Position numbers and translations under genes: made by a program. The notes beneath the pieces are model-generated. The model saw only the letters and a list, made by a program, of their open reading frames with translations. It made no database searches and was not told the origin of the DNA. Source: Molossus alvarezi (Eukaryota; Chordata; Mammalia; Chiroptera; Molossidae). Taken from it: a DNA stretch of 64,000 nucleotides. Position 1 is the first letter of the stretch; each line of letters begins with the position of its first letter. Shown piece by piece: positions 9,969 to 24,919 of this stretch. The DNA lies in assembly GCA_037176705.1 (NCBI GenBank), contig JBAWUJ010000139.1, positions 1 through 64,000 of the forward strand. Reading direction: 5' to 3'.

Positions 9969-12459
9969 TACCTGAATGGCAACATTCACTCACTCCTACC
10001 TTCGTTTGCTTTGAGATTGTTTGCATCTTTACAGAAAGAATAAGTTTACAGAGCATAAACCAACTTCATGATGAAGGATCGCGCAGGCTCTATCAAAAAT
10101 GACGAGTACTGTAATATGATCCAGAAGGCACCGGGGTCGCACGTACCCGTGTGTGTGCCTCTTGAAAACGCACCGTAATTTCCCACTTTTAAGGATGACT
10201 GCACTTAAATAGGATGTGTAGTTAGTGCATGTGTACCGGTAGCAGCATAGGCTCTCTGGATGCCTCCAGCACTGGCACTGTACTGAAGTCCACTTGGCAA
10301 ATCCTGAAGACTGCTAAGACTCTCAGGCTCCTTTGGAAGTTTTTGGGTTTGCAACATTCTTCTTAGCAGAGACATTAGTGAACAAATGGACTAGGGCAAA
10401 CAAGAGTGTTACTCTACAACATTCACTGGAACCAATACTTTCCTCAACTGTACTAACACGCTCCACGTTGCACAGTGCAAGAGTGGTTGAACAATCACCT
10501 CTGAACTGATGACAATGCAGTGAACTTGTTTTCAAACTTTAGAATCAATTCAGACATGGTCGTCTTATGGCGTACTCTACTGAGGACAGAGATGAACTGA
10601 ATAATAAAAGACCCAGGGCCTGCAGAATAAAGTTCCAAATCTGTCCCTTCTCCAAAGCCACTATATGACTTTGAAGAGAACACCCGCGATCAACATACCA
10701 AGGAAACCAGCCTGTGGCCCACACATCCTTCAGGGATGTCCTCTTTGAGGTGGCGAACAATGGGCATTATCCAAGGTGATTAAGCTCCCTCTTTTCAGTT
10801 GCTCACTTCTTTGGTTGCAATGGCATGCCTGAGTGGGTCTCCTGCACTGAGCACTCTAGCAATTACATCAGACTAACCCGCATTTTGGCACTCCGATCTA
10901 GTAAAGACTGAGTTAAAGTAAGTATCTTCATCATCTCTTAATATGTCAGTCATCCACAGAGAGGAAACGCATTCTTCTGGATTTCTTTGAGAAAACAATT
11001 CTGCACTCCTTATGCTAACAGGGCACTCAGTACCAAGAATGAAACGTGTGATGCATCGTTCTCATGTGCCCGAAGCTTTGGGTAACACTGCCATGAAAGG
11101 GGACGTCAAACCAAGTCACATTACGATATCCACGACCAGCTAAATCCTCAAAAATTCGTTGAAGAATTTCATCACGCTAACATGTATTGGCCCTCAAGAC
11201 TGTCTTTGCACTCTTCGAGGAAGAAGATATATTACCCGAAGGAAAAACAGAGGAGGTAAAGATGGTTCCTTCACCATCCCTTCCCAAACACTGCTTTCTT
11301 GTCATGTGGCAAAGAAGGCAGACAGCTGCAGTGCGACTGCTTCTCTATCTAACTCTCCCGAAAATGTTCTATCTGCCCCCAGTACCTTGCATGTTGGTGT
11401 GGGACCTATTTGACAATTGACACCTATGTTTACATTACCGGTAGATTTTCTTTAGAAGTCTAGCCTTGTACTGATTGAGTAGAAGTGTACAAGGTGAAAA
11501 GCCTGAAGTGTCCACACAGTCCGAGGTGATTTTGTATCGGAACAGGTTTCAAGTCGCTTTTCCGCAGAGACTTCTTACCCGAAAAGGCTCCACCTACTGT
11601 GTCATGATCCCTCCCGCTCTGAACTTACAGAACATGCAGTGTAACTTCTCACAGACAAAGGATTTCCAGATACTCGGACAAATGCGTGTACTTTCAGAAA
11701 TACACAGCAAAGGGCCATGGCAAGTATGAGCGTACAACACTGTTGTAATCAATACACTCGAGAAGCATCCAGGCGTAACACAGGGTGTGCAACATATCAT
11801 TGTAGTGGTTGCGACTCCTAGGCCCAGAATACACGCAGCGATTTGGTAAATCACAGAGACCTCATTGGAAACTCCTTGTCATCACCACCATCCTCTCTGT
11901 ACAGCAGCTAACTGCCAAGCAAAACACACACGCCCTATTGAAGTGTGTCCAACTTTTCCACAGTGTGAGTGCTCTAACGGTGTATGAAAGAAAATCCAAC
12001 CTTCAGCCCAATGACAACATCACGGAATCCTCACCCTCAATACTGGCATTTAGTTTGTTGTGGCGCATACGAACCTTTGAGACAACTGCACCTTAGACTT
12101 GCTCAGTTGCAGTGTGACGGAGCGGCAAATGTCAAATCGCAGTCGTGATCACTATTCCCAATAATTCATTCTCGATTGAAAGGTGGCTGCCTCTTTCGGT
12201 CAAGGATTCATGAGTGAATCCCATCCAGATTGAATTGTTCCCGTTTCAACAGTCGCCCTGTGCAAATGTGCTTTTCCTATGATCGCAAGAGTGAAACAAA
12301 TACCCACACTTAGCACATAAACGCATGACCTCTGATTCCCAACCAGAAGTGCACTGCCAATAAGATCTCAATTGGAGATCAAAGTCTTTGTCCACACATA
12401 TGGGTGATTGTATACAGAACAGTTGGCCAGTGTTCTTTCCCAGAACTGAACACCTTTCT
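9969..12459 (+). repeat. Satellite copy 5 (2,491 bp, 1-base deletion)
   Basis: T/G subfamily (T at 11851, G at 11990). A run of three C is reduced to two at 10652-10653, so the unit is 2,491 bases. This shifts the minus-strand open frame crossing it and splits it in two. It has C at 11146 (offset 1179), shared with copies 8 and 9, which removes the ATG of the 89-codon plus-strand frame. Confidence 0.97.
10652..10653. other. 1-base deletion in a C run (copy 5)
   Basis: Other copies have CCC here (684-686 in copy 1) while copy 5 has CC. It is one of only two length differences found in the window. It shifts the minus-strand frame, splitting the 88-codon frame into two overlapping shorter ones. 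Confidence 0.9.
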
Positions 12460-14951
12460 TACCTGAATGGCAACATTCACTCACTCCTACCTTCGTTTGC
12501 TTTGAGATTGTTTGCATCTTTACAGAAAGAATAAGTTTACAGAGCATAAACCAACTTCATGATGAAGGATCGCGCAGGCTCTATCAAAAATGACGAGTAC
12601 TGTAATATGATCCAGAAGGCACCGGGGTCGCACGTACCCGTGTGTGTGCCTCTTGAAAACGCACCGTAATTTCCCACTTTTAAGGATGACTGCACTTAAA
12701 TAGGATGTGTAGTTAGTGCATGTGTACCGGTAGCAGCATAGGCTCTCTGGATGCCTCCAGCACTGGCACTGTACTGAAGTCCACTTGGCAAATCCTGAAG
12801 ACTGCTAAGACTCTCAGGCTCCTTTGGAAGTTTTTGGGTTTGGAACATTCTTCTTAGCAGAGACATTAGTGAACAAATGGACTAGGGCAAACAAGAGTGT
12901 TACTCTACAACATTCACTGGAACCAATACTTTCCTCAACTGTACTAACACGCTCCACGTTGCACAGTGCAAGAGTGGTTGAACAATCACCTGTGAACTGA
13001 TGACAATGCAGTGAACTTGTTTTCAAACTTTAGAATCAATTCAGACATGGTCGTCTTATGGCGTACTCTACTGAGGACAGAGATGAACTGAATAATAAAA
13101 GACCCAGGGCCTGCAGAATAAAGTTCCAAATCTGTCCCTTCTCCCAAAGCCACTATATGACTTTGAAGAGAACACCCGCGATCAACATACCAAGGAAACC
13201 AGCCTGTGGCCCACACATCCTTCAGGGATGTCCTCTTTGAGGTGGCGAACAATGGGCATTATCCAAGGTGATTAAGCTCCCTCTTTTCAGTTGCTCACTT
13301 CTTTGGTTGCAATGGCATGCCTGAGTGGGTCTCCTGCACTGAGCACTCTAGCAATTACATCAGACTAACCCGCATTTTGGCACTCCGATCTAGTAAAGAC
13401 TGAGTTAAAGTAAGTATCTTCATCATCTCTTAATATGTCAGTCATCCACAGAGAGGAAACGCATTCTTCTGGATTTCTTTGAGAAAACAATTCTGCACTC
13501 CTTATGCTAACAGGGCACTCAGTACCAAGAATGAAACGTGTGATGCATCGTTCTCATGTGCCCGAAGCTTTGGGTAACACTGCCATGAAAGGGGACGTCA
13601 AACCAAGTCACATTACGATATCCACGACCAGCTAAATGCTCAAAAATTCGTTGAAGAATTTCATCACGCTAACATGTATTGGCCCTCAAGACTGTCTTTG
13701 CACTCTTCGAGGAAGAAGATATATTACCCGAAGGAAAAACAGAGGAGGTAAAGATGGTTCCTTCACCATCCCTTCCCAAACACTGCTTTCTTGTCATGTG
13801 GCAAAGAAGGCAGACAGCTGCAGTGCGACTGCTTCTCTATCTAACTCTCCCGAAAATGTTCTATCTGCCCCCAGTACCTTGCATGTTGGTGTGGGACCTA
13901 TTTGACAATTGACACCTATGTTTACATTACCGGTAGATTTTCTTTAGAAGTCTAGCCTTGTACTGATTGAGTAGAAGTGTACAAGGTGAAAAGCCTGAAG
14001 TGTCCACACAGTCCGAGGTGATTTTGTATCGGAACAGGTTTCAAGTCGCTTTTCCGCAGAGACTTCTTACCCGAAAAGGCTCCACCTACTGTGTCATGAT
14101 CCCTCCCGCTCTGAACTTACAGAACATGCAGTGTAACTTCTCACAGACAAAGGATTTCCAGATACTCGGACAAATGCGTGTACTTTCAGAAATACACAGC
14201 AAAGGGCCATGGCAAGTATGAGCGTACAACACTGTTGTAATCAATACACTCGAGAAGCATCCAGGCGTAACACAGGGTGTGCAACATATCATTGTAGTGG
14301 TTGCGACTCCTAGGCCCAGAATACACGCAGCGATTTGGTAAAACACAGAGACCTCATTGGAAACTCCTTGTCATCACCACCATCCTCTCTGTACAGCAGC
14401 TAACTGCCAAGCAAAACACACACGCCCTATTGAAGTGTGTCCAACTTTTCCACAGTGTGAGTGCTCTAACGGTGTATGAAACAAAATCCAACCTTCAGCC
14501 CAATGACAACATCACGGAATCCTCACCCTCAATACTGGCATTTAGTTTGTTGTGGCGCATACGAACCTTTGAGACAACTGCACCTTAGACTTGCTCAGTT
14601 GCAGTGTGACGGAGCGGCAAATGTCAAATCGCAGTCGTGATCACTATTCCCAATAATTCATTCTCGATTGAAAGGTGGCTGCCTCTTTCGGTCAAGGATT
14701 CATGAGTGAATCCCATCCAGATTGAATTGTTCCCGTTTCAACAGTCGCCCTGTGCAAATGTGCTTTTCCTATGATCGCAAGAGTGAAACAAATACCCACA
14801 CTTAGCACATAAACGCATGACCTCTGATTCCCAACCAGAAGTGCACTGCCAATAAGATCTCAATTGGAGATCAAAGTCTTTGTCCACACATATGGGTGAT
14901 TGTATACAGAACAGTTGGCCAGTGTTCTTTCCCAGAACTGAACACCTTTCT
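12460..14951 (+). repeat. Satellite copy 6
   Basis: Complete unit with A/C (not T/G) at offsets 1884/2023, so it interrupts the T/G subfamily. Private G at 12843 and G at 12992, both C to G transversions. Confidence 0.97.
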
Positions 14952-17443
14952 TACCTGAATGGCAACATTCACTCACTCCTACCTTCGTTTGCTTTGAGAT
15001 TGTTTGCATCTTTACAGAAAGAATAAGTTTACAGAGCATAAACCAACTTCATGATGAAGGATCGCGCAGGCTCTATCAAAAATGACGAGTACTGTAATAT
15101 GATCCAGAAGGCACCGGGGTCGCACGTACCCGTGTGTGTGCCTCTTGAAAACGCACCGTAATTTCCCACTTTTAAGGATGACTGCACTTAAATAGGATGT
15201 GTAGTTAGTGCATGTGTACCGGTAGCAGCATAGGCTCTCTGGATGCCTCCAGCACTGGCACTGTACTGAAGTCCACTTGGCAAATCCTGAAGACTGCTAA
15301 GACTCTCAGGCTCCTTTGGAAGTTTTTGGGTTTGCAACATTGTTCTTAGCAGAGACATTAGTGAACAAATGGACTAGGGCAAACAAGAGTGTTACTCTAC
15401 AACATTCACTGGAACCAATACTTTCCTCAACTGTACTAACACGCTCCACGTTGCACAGTGCAAGAGTGGTTGAACAATCACCTCTGAACTGATGACAATG
15501 CAGTGAACTTGTTTTCAAACTTTAGAATCAATTCAGACATGGTCGTCTTATGGCGTACTCTACTGAGGACAGAGATGAACTGAATAATAAAAGACCCAGG
15601 GCCTGCAGAATAAAGTTCCAAATCTGTCCCTTCTCCCAAAGCCACTATATGACTTTGAAGAGAACACCCGCGATCAACATACCAAGGAAACCAGCCTGTG
15701 GCCCACACATCCTTCAGGGATGTCCTCTTTGAGGTGGCGAACAATGGGCATTATCCAAGGTGATTAAGCTCCCTCTTTTCAGTTGCTCACTTCTTTGGTT
15801 GCAATGGCATGCCTGAGTGGGTCTCCTGCACTGAGCACTCTAGCAATTACATCAGACTAACCCGCATTTTGGCACTCCGATCTAGTAAAGACTGAGTTAA
15901 AGTAAGTATCTTCATCATCTCTTAATATGTCAGTCATCCACAGAGAGGAAACGCATTCTTCTGGATTTCTTTGAGAAAACAATTCTGCACTCCTTATGCT
16001 AACAGGGCACTCAGTACCAAGAATGAAACGTGTGATGCATCGTTCTCATGTGCCCGAAGCTTTGGGTAACACTGCCATGAAAGGGGACGTCAAACCAAGT
16101 CACATTACGATATCCACGACCAGCTAAATGCTCAAAAATTCGTTGAAGAATTTCATTACGCTAACATGTATTGGCCCTCAAGACTGTCTTTGCACTCTTC
16201 GAGGAAGAAGATATATTACCCGAAGGAAAAACAGAGGAGGTAAAGATGGTTCCTTCACCATCCCTTCCCAAACACTGCTTTCTTGTCATGTGGCAAAGAA
16301 GGCAGACAGCTGCAGTGCGACTGCTTCTCTATCTAACTCTCCCGAAAATGTTCTATCTGCCCCCAGTACCTTGCATGTTGGTGTGGGACCTATTTGACAA
16401 TTGACACCTATGTTTACATTACCGGTAGATTTTCTTTAGAAGTCTAGCCTTGTACTGATTGAGTAGAAGTGTACAAGGTGAAAAGCCTGAAGTGTCCACA
16501 CAGTCCGAGGTGATTTTGTATCGGAACAGGTTTCAAGTCGCTTTTCCGCAGAGACTTCTTACCCGAAAAGGCTCCACCTACTGTGTCATGATCCCTCCCG
16601 CTCTGAACTTACAGAACATGCAGTGTAACTTCTCACAGACAAAGGATTTCCAGATACTCGGACAAATGCGTGTACTTTCAGAAATACACAGCAAAGGGCC
16701 ATGGCAAGTATGAGCGTACAACACTGTTGTAATCAATACACTCGAGAAGCATCCAGGCGTAACACAGGGTGTGCAACATATCATTGTAGTGGTTGCGACT
16801 CCTAGGCCCAGAATACACGCAGCGATTTGGTAAAACACAGAGACCTCATTGGAAACTCCTTGTCATCACCACCATCCTCTCTGTACAGCAGCTAACTGCC
16901 AAGCAAAACACACACGCCCTATTGAAGTGTGTCCAACTTTTCCACAGTGTGAGTGCTCTAACGGTGTATGAAACAAAATCCAACCTTCAGCCCAATGACA
17001 ACATCACGGAATCCTCACCCTCAATACTGGCATTTAGTTTGTTGTGGCGCATACGAACCTTTGAGACAACTGCACCTTAGACTTGCTCAGTTGCAGTGTG
17101 ACGGAGCGGCAAATGTCAAATCGCAGTCGTGATCACTATTCCCAATAATTCATTCTCGATTGAAAGGTGGCTGCCTCTTTCGGTCAAGGATTCATGAGTG
17201 AATCCCATCCAGATTGAATTGTTCCCGTTTCAACAGTCGCCCTGTGCAAATGTGCTTTTCCTATGATCGCAAGAGTGAAACAAATACCCACACTTAGCAC
17301 ATAAACGCATGACCTCTGATTCCCAACCAGAAGTGCACTGCCAATAAGATCTCAATTGGAGATCAAAGTCTTTGTCCACACATATGGGTGATTGTATACA
17401 GAACAGTTGGCCAGTGTTCTTTCCCAGAACTGAACACCTTTCT
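14952..17443 (+). repeat. Satellite copy 7
   Basis: Complete unit with A/C at offsets 1884/2023, like copy 6. Private G at 15342. T at 16157 (offset 1206) is shared only with copy 10, which otherwise belongs to the T/G subfamily, so this variant crosses subfamilies. Confidence 0.97.
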
Positions 17444-19935
17444 TACCTGAATGGCAACATTCACTCACTCCTACCTTCGTTTGCTTTGAGATTGTTTGCA
17501 TCTTTACAGAAAGAATAAGTTTACAGAGCATAAACCAACTTCATGATGAAGGATCGCGCAGGCTCTATCAAAAATGACGAGTACTGTAATATGATCCAGA
17601 AGGCACCGGGGTCGCACGTACCCGTGTGTGTGCCTCTTGAAAACGCACCGTAATTTCCCACTTTTAAGGATGACTGCACTTAAATAGGATGTGTAGTTAG
17701 TGCATGTGTACCGGTAGCAGCATAGGCTCTCTGGATGCCTCCAGCACTGGCACTGTACTGAAGTCCACTTGGCAAATCCTGAAGACTGCTAAGACTCTCA
17801 GGCTCCTTTGGAAGTTTTTGGGTTTGCAACATTCTTCTTAGCAGAGACATTAGTGAACAAATGGACTAGGGCAAACAAGAGTGTTACTCTACAACATTCA
17901 CTGGAACCAATACTTTCCTCAACTGTACTAACACGCTCCACGTTGCACAGTGCAAGAGTGGTTGAACAATCACCTCTGAACTGATGACAATGCAGTGAAC
18001 TTGTTTTCAAACTTTAGAATCAATTCAGACATGGTCGTCTTATGGCGTACTCTACTGAGGACAGAGATGAACTGAATAATAAAAGACCCAGGGCCTGCAG
18101 AATAAAGTTCCAAATCTGTCCCTTCTCCCAAAGCCACTATATGACTTTGAAGAGAACACCCGCGATCAACATACCAAGGAAACCAGCCTGTGGCCCACAC
18201 ATCCTTCAGGGATGTCCTCTTTGAGGTGGCGAACAATGGGCATTATCCAAGGTGATTAAGCTCCCTCTTTTCAGTTGCTCACTTCTTTGGTTGCAATGGC
18301 ATGCCTGAGTGGGTCTCCTGCACTGAGCACTCTAGCAATTACATCAGACTAACCCGCATTTTGGCACTCCGATCTAGTAAAGACTGAGTTAAAGTAAGTA
18401 TCTTCATCATCTCTTAATATGTCAGTCATCCACAGAGAGGAAACGCATTCTTCTGGATTTCTTTGAGAAAACAATTCTGCACTCCTTATGCTAACAGGGC
18501 ACTCAGTACCAAGAATGAAACGTGTGATGCATCGTTCTCATGTGCCCGAAGCTTTGGGTAACACTGCCATGAAAGGGGACGTCAAACCAAGTCACATTAC
18601 GATATCCACGACCAGCTAAATCCTCAAAAATTCGTTGAAGAATTTCATCACGCTAACATGTATTGGCCCTCAAGACTGTCTTTGCACTCTTCGAGGAAGA
18701 AGATATATTACCCGAAGGAAAAACAGAGGAGGTAAAGATGGTTCCTTCACCATCCCTTCCCAAACACTGCTTTCTTGTCATGTGGCAAAGAAGGCAGACA
18801 GCTGCAGTGCGACTGCTTCTCTATCTAACTCTCCCGAAAATGTTCTATCTGCCCCCAGTACCTTGCATGTTGGTGTGGGACCTATTTGACAATTGACACC
18901 TATGTTTACATTACCGGTAGATTTTCTTTAGAAGTCTAGCCTTGTACTGATTGAGTAGAAGTGTACAAGGTGAAAAGCCTGAAGTGTCCACACAGTCCGA
19001 GGTGATTTTGTATCGGAACAGGTTTCAAGTCGCTTTTCCGCAGAGACTTCTTACCCGAAAAGGCTCCACCTACTGTGTCATGATCCCTCCCGCTCTGAAC
19101 TTACAGAACATGCAGTGTAACTTCTCACAGACAAAGGATTTCCAGATACTCGGACAAATGCGTGTACTTTCAGAAATACACAGCAAAGGGCCATGGCAAG
19201 TATGAGCGTACAACACTGTTGTAATCAATACACTCGAGAAGCATCCAGGCGTAACACAGGGTGTGCAACATATCATTGTAGTGGTTGCGACTCCTAGGCC
19301 CAGAATACACGCAGCGATTTGGTAAATCACAGAGACCTCATTGGAAACTCCTTGTCATCACCACCATCCTCTCTGTACAGCAGCTAACTGCCAAGCAAAA
19401 CACACACGCCCTATTGAAGTGTGTCCAACTTTTCCACAGTGTGAGTGCTCTAACGGTGTATGAAAGAAAATCCAACCTTCAGCCCAATGACAACATCACG
19501 GAATCCTCACCCTCAATACTGGCATTTAGTTTGTTGTGGCGCATACGAACCTTTGAGACAACTGCACCTTAGACTTGCTCAGTTGCAGTGTGACGGAGCG
19601 GCAAATGTCAAATCGCAGTCGTGATCACTATTCCCAATAATTCATTCTCGATTGAAAGGTGGCTGCCTCTTTCGGTCAAGGATTCATGAGTGAATCCCAT
19701 CCAGATTGAATTGTTCCCGTTTCAACAGTCGCCCTGTGCAAATGTGCTTTTCCTATGATCGCAAGAGTGAAACAAATACCCACACTTAGCACATAAACGC
19801 ATGACCTCTGATTCCCAACCAGAAGTGCACTGCCAATAAGATCTCAATTGGAGATCAAAGTCTTTGTCCACACATATGGGTGATTGTATACAGAACAGTT
19901 GGCCAGTGTTCTTTCCCAGAACTGAACACCTTTCT
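17444..19935 (+). repeat. Satellite copy 8
   Basis: Complete unit, T/G subfamily (T at 19327, G at 19466), with C at 18622 (offset 1179). I found no difference from adjacent copy 9, which suggests a very recent duplication or conversion. Confidence 0.97.
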
Positions 19936-22427
19936 TACCTGAATGGCAACATTCACTCACTCCTACCTTCGTTTGCTTTGAGATTGTTTGCATCTTTACA
20001 GAAAGAATAAGTTTACAGAGCATAAACCAACTTCATGATGAAGGATCGCGCAGGCTCTATCAAAAATGACGAGTACTGTAATATGATCCAGAAGGCACCG
20101 GGGTCGCACGTACCCGTGTGTGTGCCTCTTGAAAACGCACCGTAATTTCCCACTTTTAAGGATGACTGCACTTAAATAGGATGTGTAGTTAGTGCATGTG
20201 TACCGGTAGCAGCATAGGCTCTCTGGATGCCTCCAGCACTGGCACTGTACTGAAGTCCACTTGGCAAATCCTGAAGACTGCTAAGACTCTCAGGCTCCTT
20301 TGGAAGTTTTTGGGTTTGCAACATTCTTCTTAGCAGAGACATTAGTGAACAAATGGACTAGGGCAAACAAGAGTGTTACTCTACAACATTCACTGGAACC
20401 AATACTTTCCTCAACTGTACTAACACGCTCCACGTTGCACAGTGCAAGAGTGGTTGAACAATCACCTCTGAACTGATGACAATGCAGTGAACTTGTTTTC
20501 AAACTTTAGAATCAATTCAGACATGGTCGTCTTATGGCGTACTCTACTGAGGACAGAGATGAACTGAATAATAAAAGACCCAGGGCCTGCAGAATAAAGT
20601 TCCAAATCTGTCCCTTCTCCCAAAGCCACTATATGACTTTGAAGAGAACACCCGCGATCAACATACCAAGGAAACCAGCCTGTGGCCCACACATCCTTCA
20701 GGGATGTCCTCTTTGAGGTGGCGAACAATGGGCATTATCCAAGGTGATTAAGCTCCCTCTTTTCAGTTGCTCACTTCTTTGGTTGCAATGGCATGCCTGA
20801 GTGGGTCTCCTGCACTGAGCACTCTAGCAATTACATCAGACTAACCCGCATTTTGGCACTCCGATCTAGTAAAGACTGAGTTAAAGTAAGTATCTTCATC
20901 ATCTCTTAATATGTCAGTCATCCACAGAGAGGAAACGCATTCTTCTGGATTTCTTTGAGAAAACAATTCTGCACTCCTTATGCTAACAGGGCACTCAGTA
21001 CCAAGAATGAAACGTGTGATGCATCGTTCTCATGTGCCCGAAGCTTTGGGTAACACTGCCATGAAAGGGGACGTCAAACCAAGTCACATTACGATATCCA
21101 CGACCAGCTAAATCCTCAAAAATTCGTTGAAGAATTTCATCACGCTAACATGTATTGGCCCTCAAGACTGTCTTTGCACTCTTCGAGGAAGAAGATATAT
21201 TACCCGAAGGAAAAACAGAGGAGGTAAAGATGGTTCCTTCACCATCCCTTCCCAAACACTGCTTTCTTGTCATGTGGCAAAGAAGGCAGACAGCTGCAGT
21301 GCGACTGCTTCTCTATCTAACTCTCCCGAAAATGTTCTATCTGCCCCCAGTACCTTGCATGTTGGTGTGGGACCTATTTGACAATTGACACCTATGTTTA
21401 CATTACCGGTAGATTTTCTTTAGAAGTCTAGCCTTGTACTGATTGAGTAGAAGTGTACAAGGTGAAAAGCCTGAAGTGTCCACACAGTCCGAGGTGATTT
21501 TGTATCGGAACAGGTTTCAAGTCGCTTTTCCGCAGAGACTTCTTACCCGAAAAGGCTCCACCTACTGTGTCATGATCCCTCCCGCTCTGAACTTACAGAA
21601 CATGCAGTGTAACTTCTCACAGACAAAGGATTTCCAGATACTCGGACAAATGCGTGTACTTTCAGAAATACACAGCAAAGGGCCATGGCAAGTATGAGCG
21701 TACAACACTGTTGTAATCAATACACTCGAGAAGCATCCAGGCGTAACACAGGGTGTGCAACATATCATTGTAGTGGTTGCGACTCCTAGGCCCAGAATAC
21801 ACGCAGCGATTTGGTAAATCACAGAGACCTCATTGGAAACTCCTTGTCATCACCACCATCCTCTCTGTACAGCAGCTAACTGCCAAGCAAAACACACACG
21901 CCCTATTGAAGTGTGTCCAACTTTTCCACAGTGTGAGTGCTCTAACGGTGTATGAAAGAAAATCCAACCTTCAGCCCAATGACAACATCACGGAATCCTC
22001 ACCCTCAATACTGGCATTTAGTTTGTTGTGGCGCATACGAACCTTTGAGACAACTGCACCTTAGACTTGCTCAGTTGCAGTGTGACGGAGCGGCAAATGT
22101 CAAATCGCAGTCGTGATCACTATTCCCAATAATTCATTCTCGATTGAAAGGTGGCTGCCTCTTTCGGTCAAGGATTCATGAGTGAATCCCATCCAGATTG
22201 AATTGTTCCCGTTTCAACAGTCGCCCTGTGCAAATGTGCTTTTCCTATGATCGCAAGAGTGAAACAAATACCCACACTTAGCACATAAACGCATGACCTC
22301 TGATTCCCAACCAGAAGTGCACTGCCAATAAGATCTCAATTGGAGATCAAAGTCTTTGTCCACACATATGGGTGATTGTATACAGAACAGTTGGCCAGTG
22401 TTCTTTCCCAGAACTGAACACCTTTCT
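19936..22427 (+). repeat. Satellite copy 9
   Basis: Complete unit, T/G subfamily (T at 21819, G at 21958), with C at 21114 (offset 1179). It matches copy 8 at every site I compared. Confidence 0.97.
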
Positions 22428-24919
22428 TACCTGAATGGCAACATTCACTCACTCCTACCTTCGTTTGCTTTGAGATTGTTTGCATCTTTACAGAAAGAAT
22501 AAGTTTACAGAGCATAAACCAACTTCATGATGAAGGATCGCGCAGGCTCTATCAAAAATGACGAGTACTGTAATATGATCCAGAAGGCACCGGGGTCGCA
22601 CGTACCCGTGTGTGTGCCTCTTGAAAACGCACCGTAATTTCCCACTTTTAAGGATGACTGCACTTAAATAGGATGTGTAGTTAGTGCATGTGTACCGGTA
22701 GCAGCATAGGCTCTCTGGATGCCTCCAGCACTGGCACTGTACTGAAGTCCACTTGGCAAATCCTGAAGACTGCTAAGACTCTCAGGCTCCTTTGGAAGTT
22801 TTTGGGTTTGCAACATTCTTCTTAGCAGAGACATTAGTGAACAAATGGACTAGGGCAAACAAGAGTGTTACTCTACAACATTCACTGGAACCAATACTTT
22901 CCTCAACTGTACTAACACGCTCCACGTTGCACAGTGCAAGAGTGGTTGAACAATCACCTCTGAACTGATGACAATGCAGTGAACTTGTTTTCAAACTTTA
23001 GAATCAATTCAGACATGGTCGTCTTATGGCGTACTCTACTGAGGACAGAGATGAACTGAATAATAAAAGACCCAGGGCCTGCAGAATAAAGTTCCAAATC
23101 TGTCCCTTCTCCCAAAGCCACTATATGACTTTGAAGAGAACACCCGCGATCAACATACCAAGGAAACCAGCCTGTGGCCCACACATCCTTCAGGGATGTC
23201 CTCTTTGAGGTGGCGAACAATGGGCATTATCCAAGGTGATTAAGCTCCCTCTTTTCAGTTGCTCACTTCTTTGGTTGCAATGGCATGCCTGAGTGGGTCT
23301 CCTGCACTGAGCACTCTAGCAATTACATCAGACTAACCCGCATTTTGGCACTCCGATCTAGTAAAGACTGAGTTAAAGTAAGTATCTTCATCATCTCTTA
23401 ATATGTCAGTCATCCACAGAGAGGAAACGCATTCTTCTGGATTTCTTTGAGAAAACAATTCTGCACTCCTTATGCTAACAGGGCACTCAGTACCAAGAAT
23501 GAAACGTGTGATGCATCGTTCTCATGTGCCCGAAGCTTTGGGTAACACTGCCATGAAAGGGGACGTCAAACCAAGTCACATTACGATATCCACGACCAGC
23601 TAAATGCTCAAAAATTCGTTGAAGAATTTCATTACGCTAACATGTATTGGCCCTCAAGACTGTCTTTGCACTCTTCGAGGAAGAAGATATATTACCCGAA
23701 GGAAAAACAGAGGAGGTAAAGATGGTTCCTTCACCATCCCTTCCCAAACACTGCTTTCTTGTCATGTGGCAAAGAAGGCAGACAGCTGCAGTGCGACTGC
23801 TTCTCTATCTAACTCTCCCGAAAATGTTCTATCTGCCCCCAGTACCTTGCATGTTGGTGTGGGACCTATTTGACAATTGACACCTATGTTTACATTACCG
23901 GTAGATTTTCTTTAGAAGTCTAGCCTTGTACTGATTGAGTAGAAGTGTACAAGGTGAAAAGCCTGAAGTGTCCACACAGTCCGAGGTGATTTTGTATCGG
24001 AACAGGTTTCAAGTCGCTTTTCCGCAGAGACTTCTTACCCGAAAAGGCTCCACCTACTGTGTCATGATCCCTCCCGCTCTGAACTTACAGAACATGCAGT
24101 GTAACTTCTCACAGACAAAGGATTTCCAGATACTCGGACAAATGCGTGTACTTTCAGAAATACACAGCAAAGGGCCATGGCAAGTATGAGCGTACAACAC
24201 TGTTGTAATCAATACACTCGAGAAGCATCCAGGCGTAACACAGGGTGTGCAACATATCATTGTAGTGGTTGCGACTCCTAGGCCCAGAATACACGCAGCG
24301 ATTTGGTAAATCACAGAGACCTCATTGGAAACTCCTTGTCATCACCACCATCCTCTCTGTACAGCAGCTAACTGCCAAGCAAAACACACACGCCCTATTG
24401 AAGTGTGTCCAACTTTTCCACAGTGTGAGTGCTCTAACGGTGTATGAAAGAAAATCCAACCTTCAGCCCAATGACAACATCACGGAATCCTCACCCTCAA
24501 TACTGGCATTTAGTTTGTTGTGGCGCATACGAACCTTTGAGACAACTGCACCTTAGACTTGCTCAGTTGCAGTGTGACGGAGCGGCAAATGTCAAATCGC
24601 AGTCGTGATCACTATTCCCAATAATTCATTCTCGATTGAAAGGTGGCTGCCTCTTTCGGTCAAGGATTCATGAGTGAATCCCATCCAGATTGAATTGTTC
24701 CCGTTTCAACAGTCGCCCTGTGCAAATGTGCTTTTCCTATGATCGCAAGAGTGAAACAAATACCCACACTTAGCACATAAACGCATGACCTCTGATTCCC
24801 AACCAGAAGTGCACTGCCAATAAGATCTCAATTGGAGATCAAAGTCTTTGTCCACACATATGGGTGATTGTATACAGAACAGTTGGCCAGTGTTCTTTCC
24901 CAGAACTGAACACCTTTCT
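22428..24919 (+). repeat. Satellite copy 10
   Basis: Complete unit, T/G subfamily (T at 24311, G at 24450), with T at 23633 (offset 1206) shared with copy 7. Confidence 0.97.
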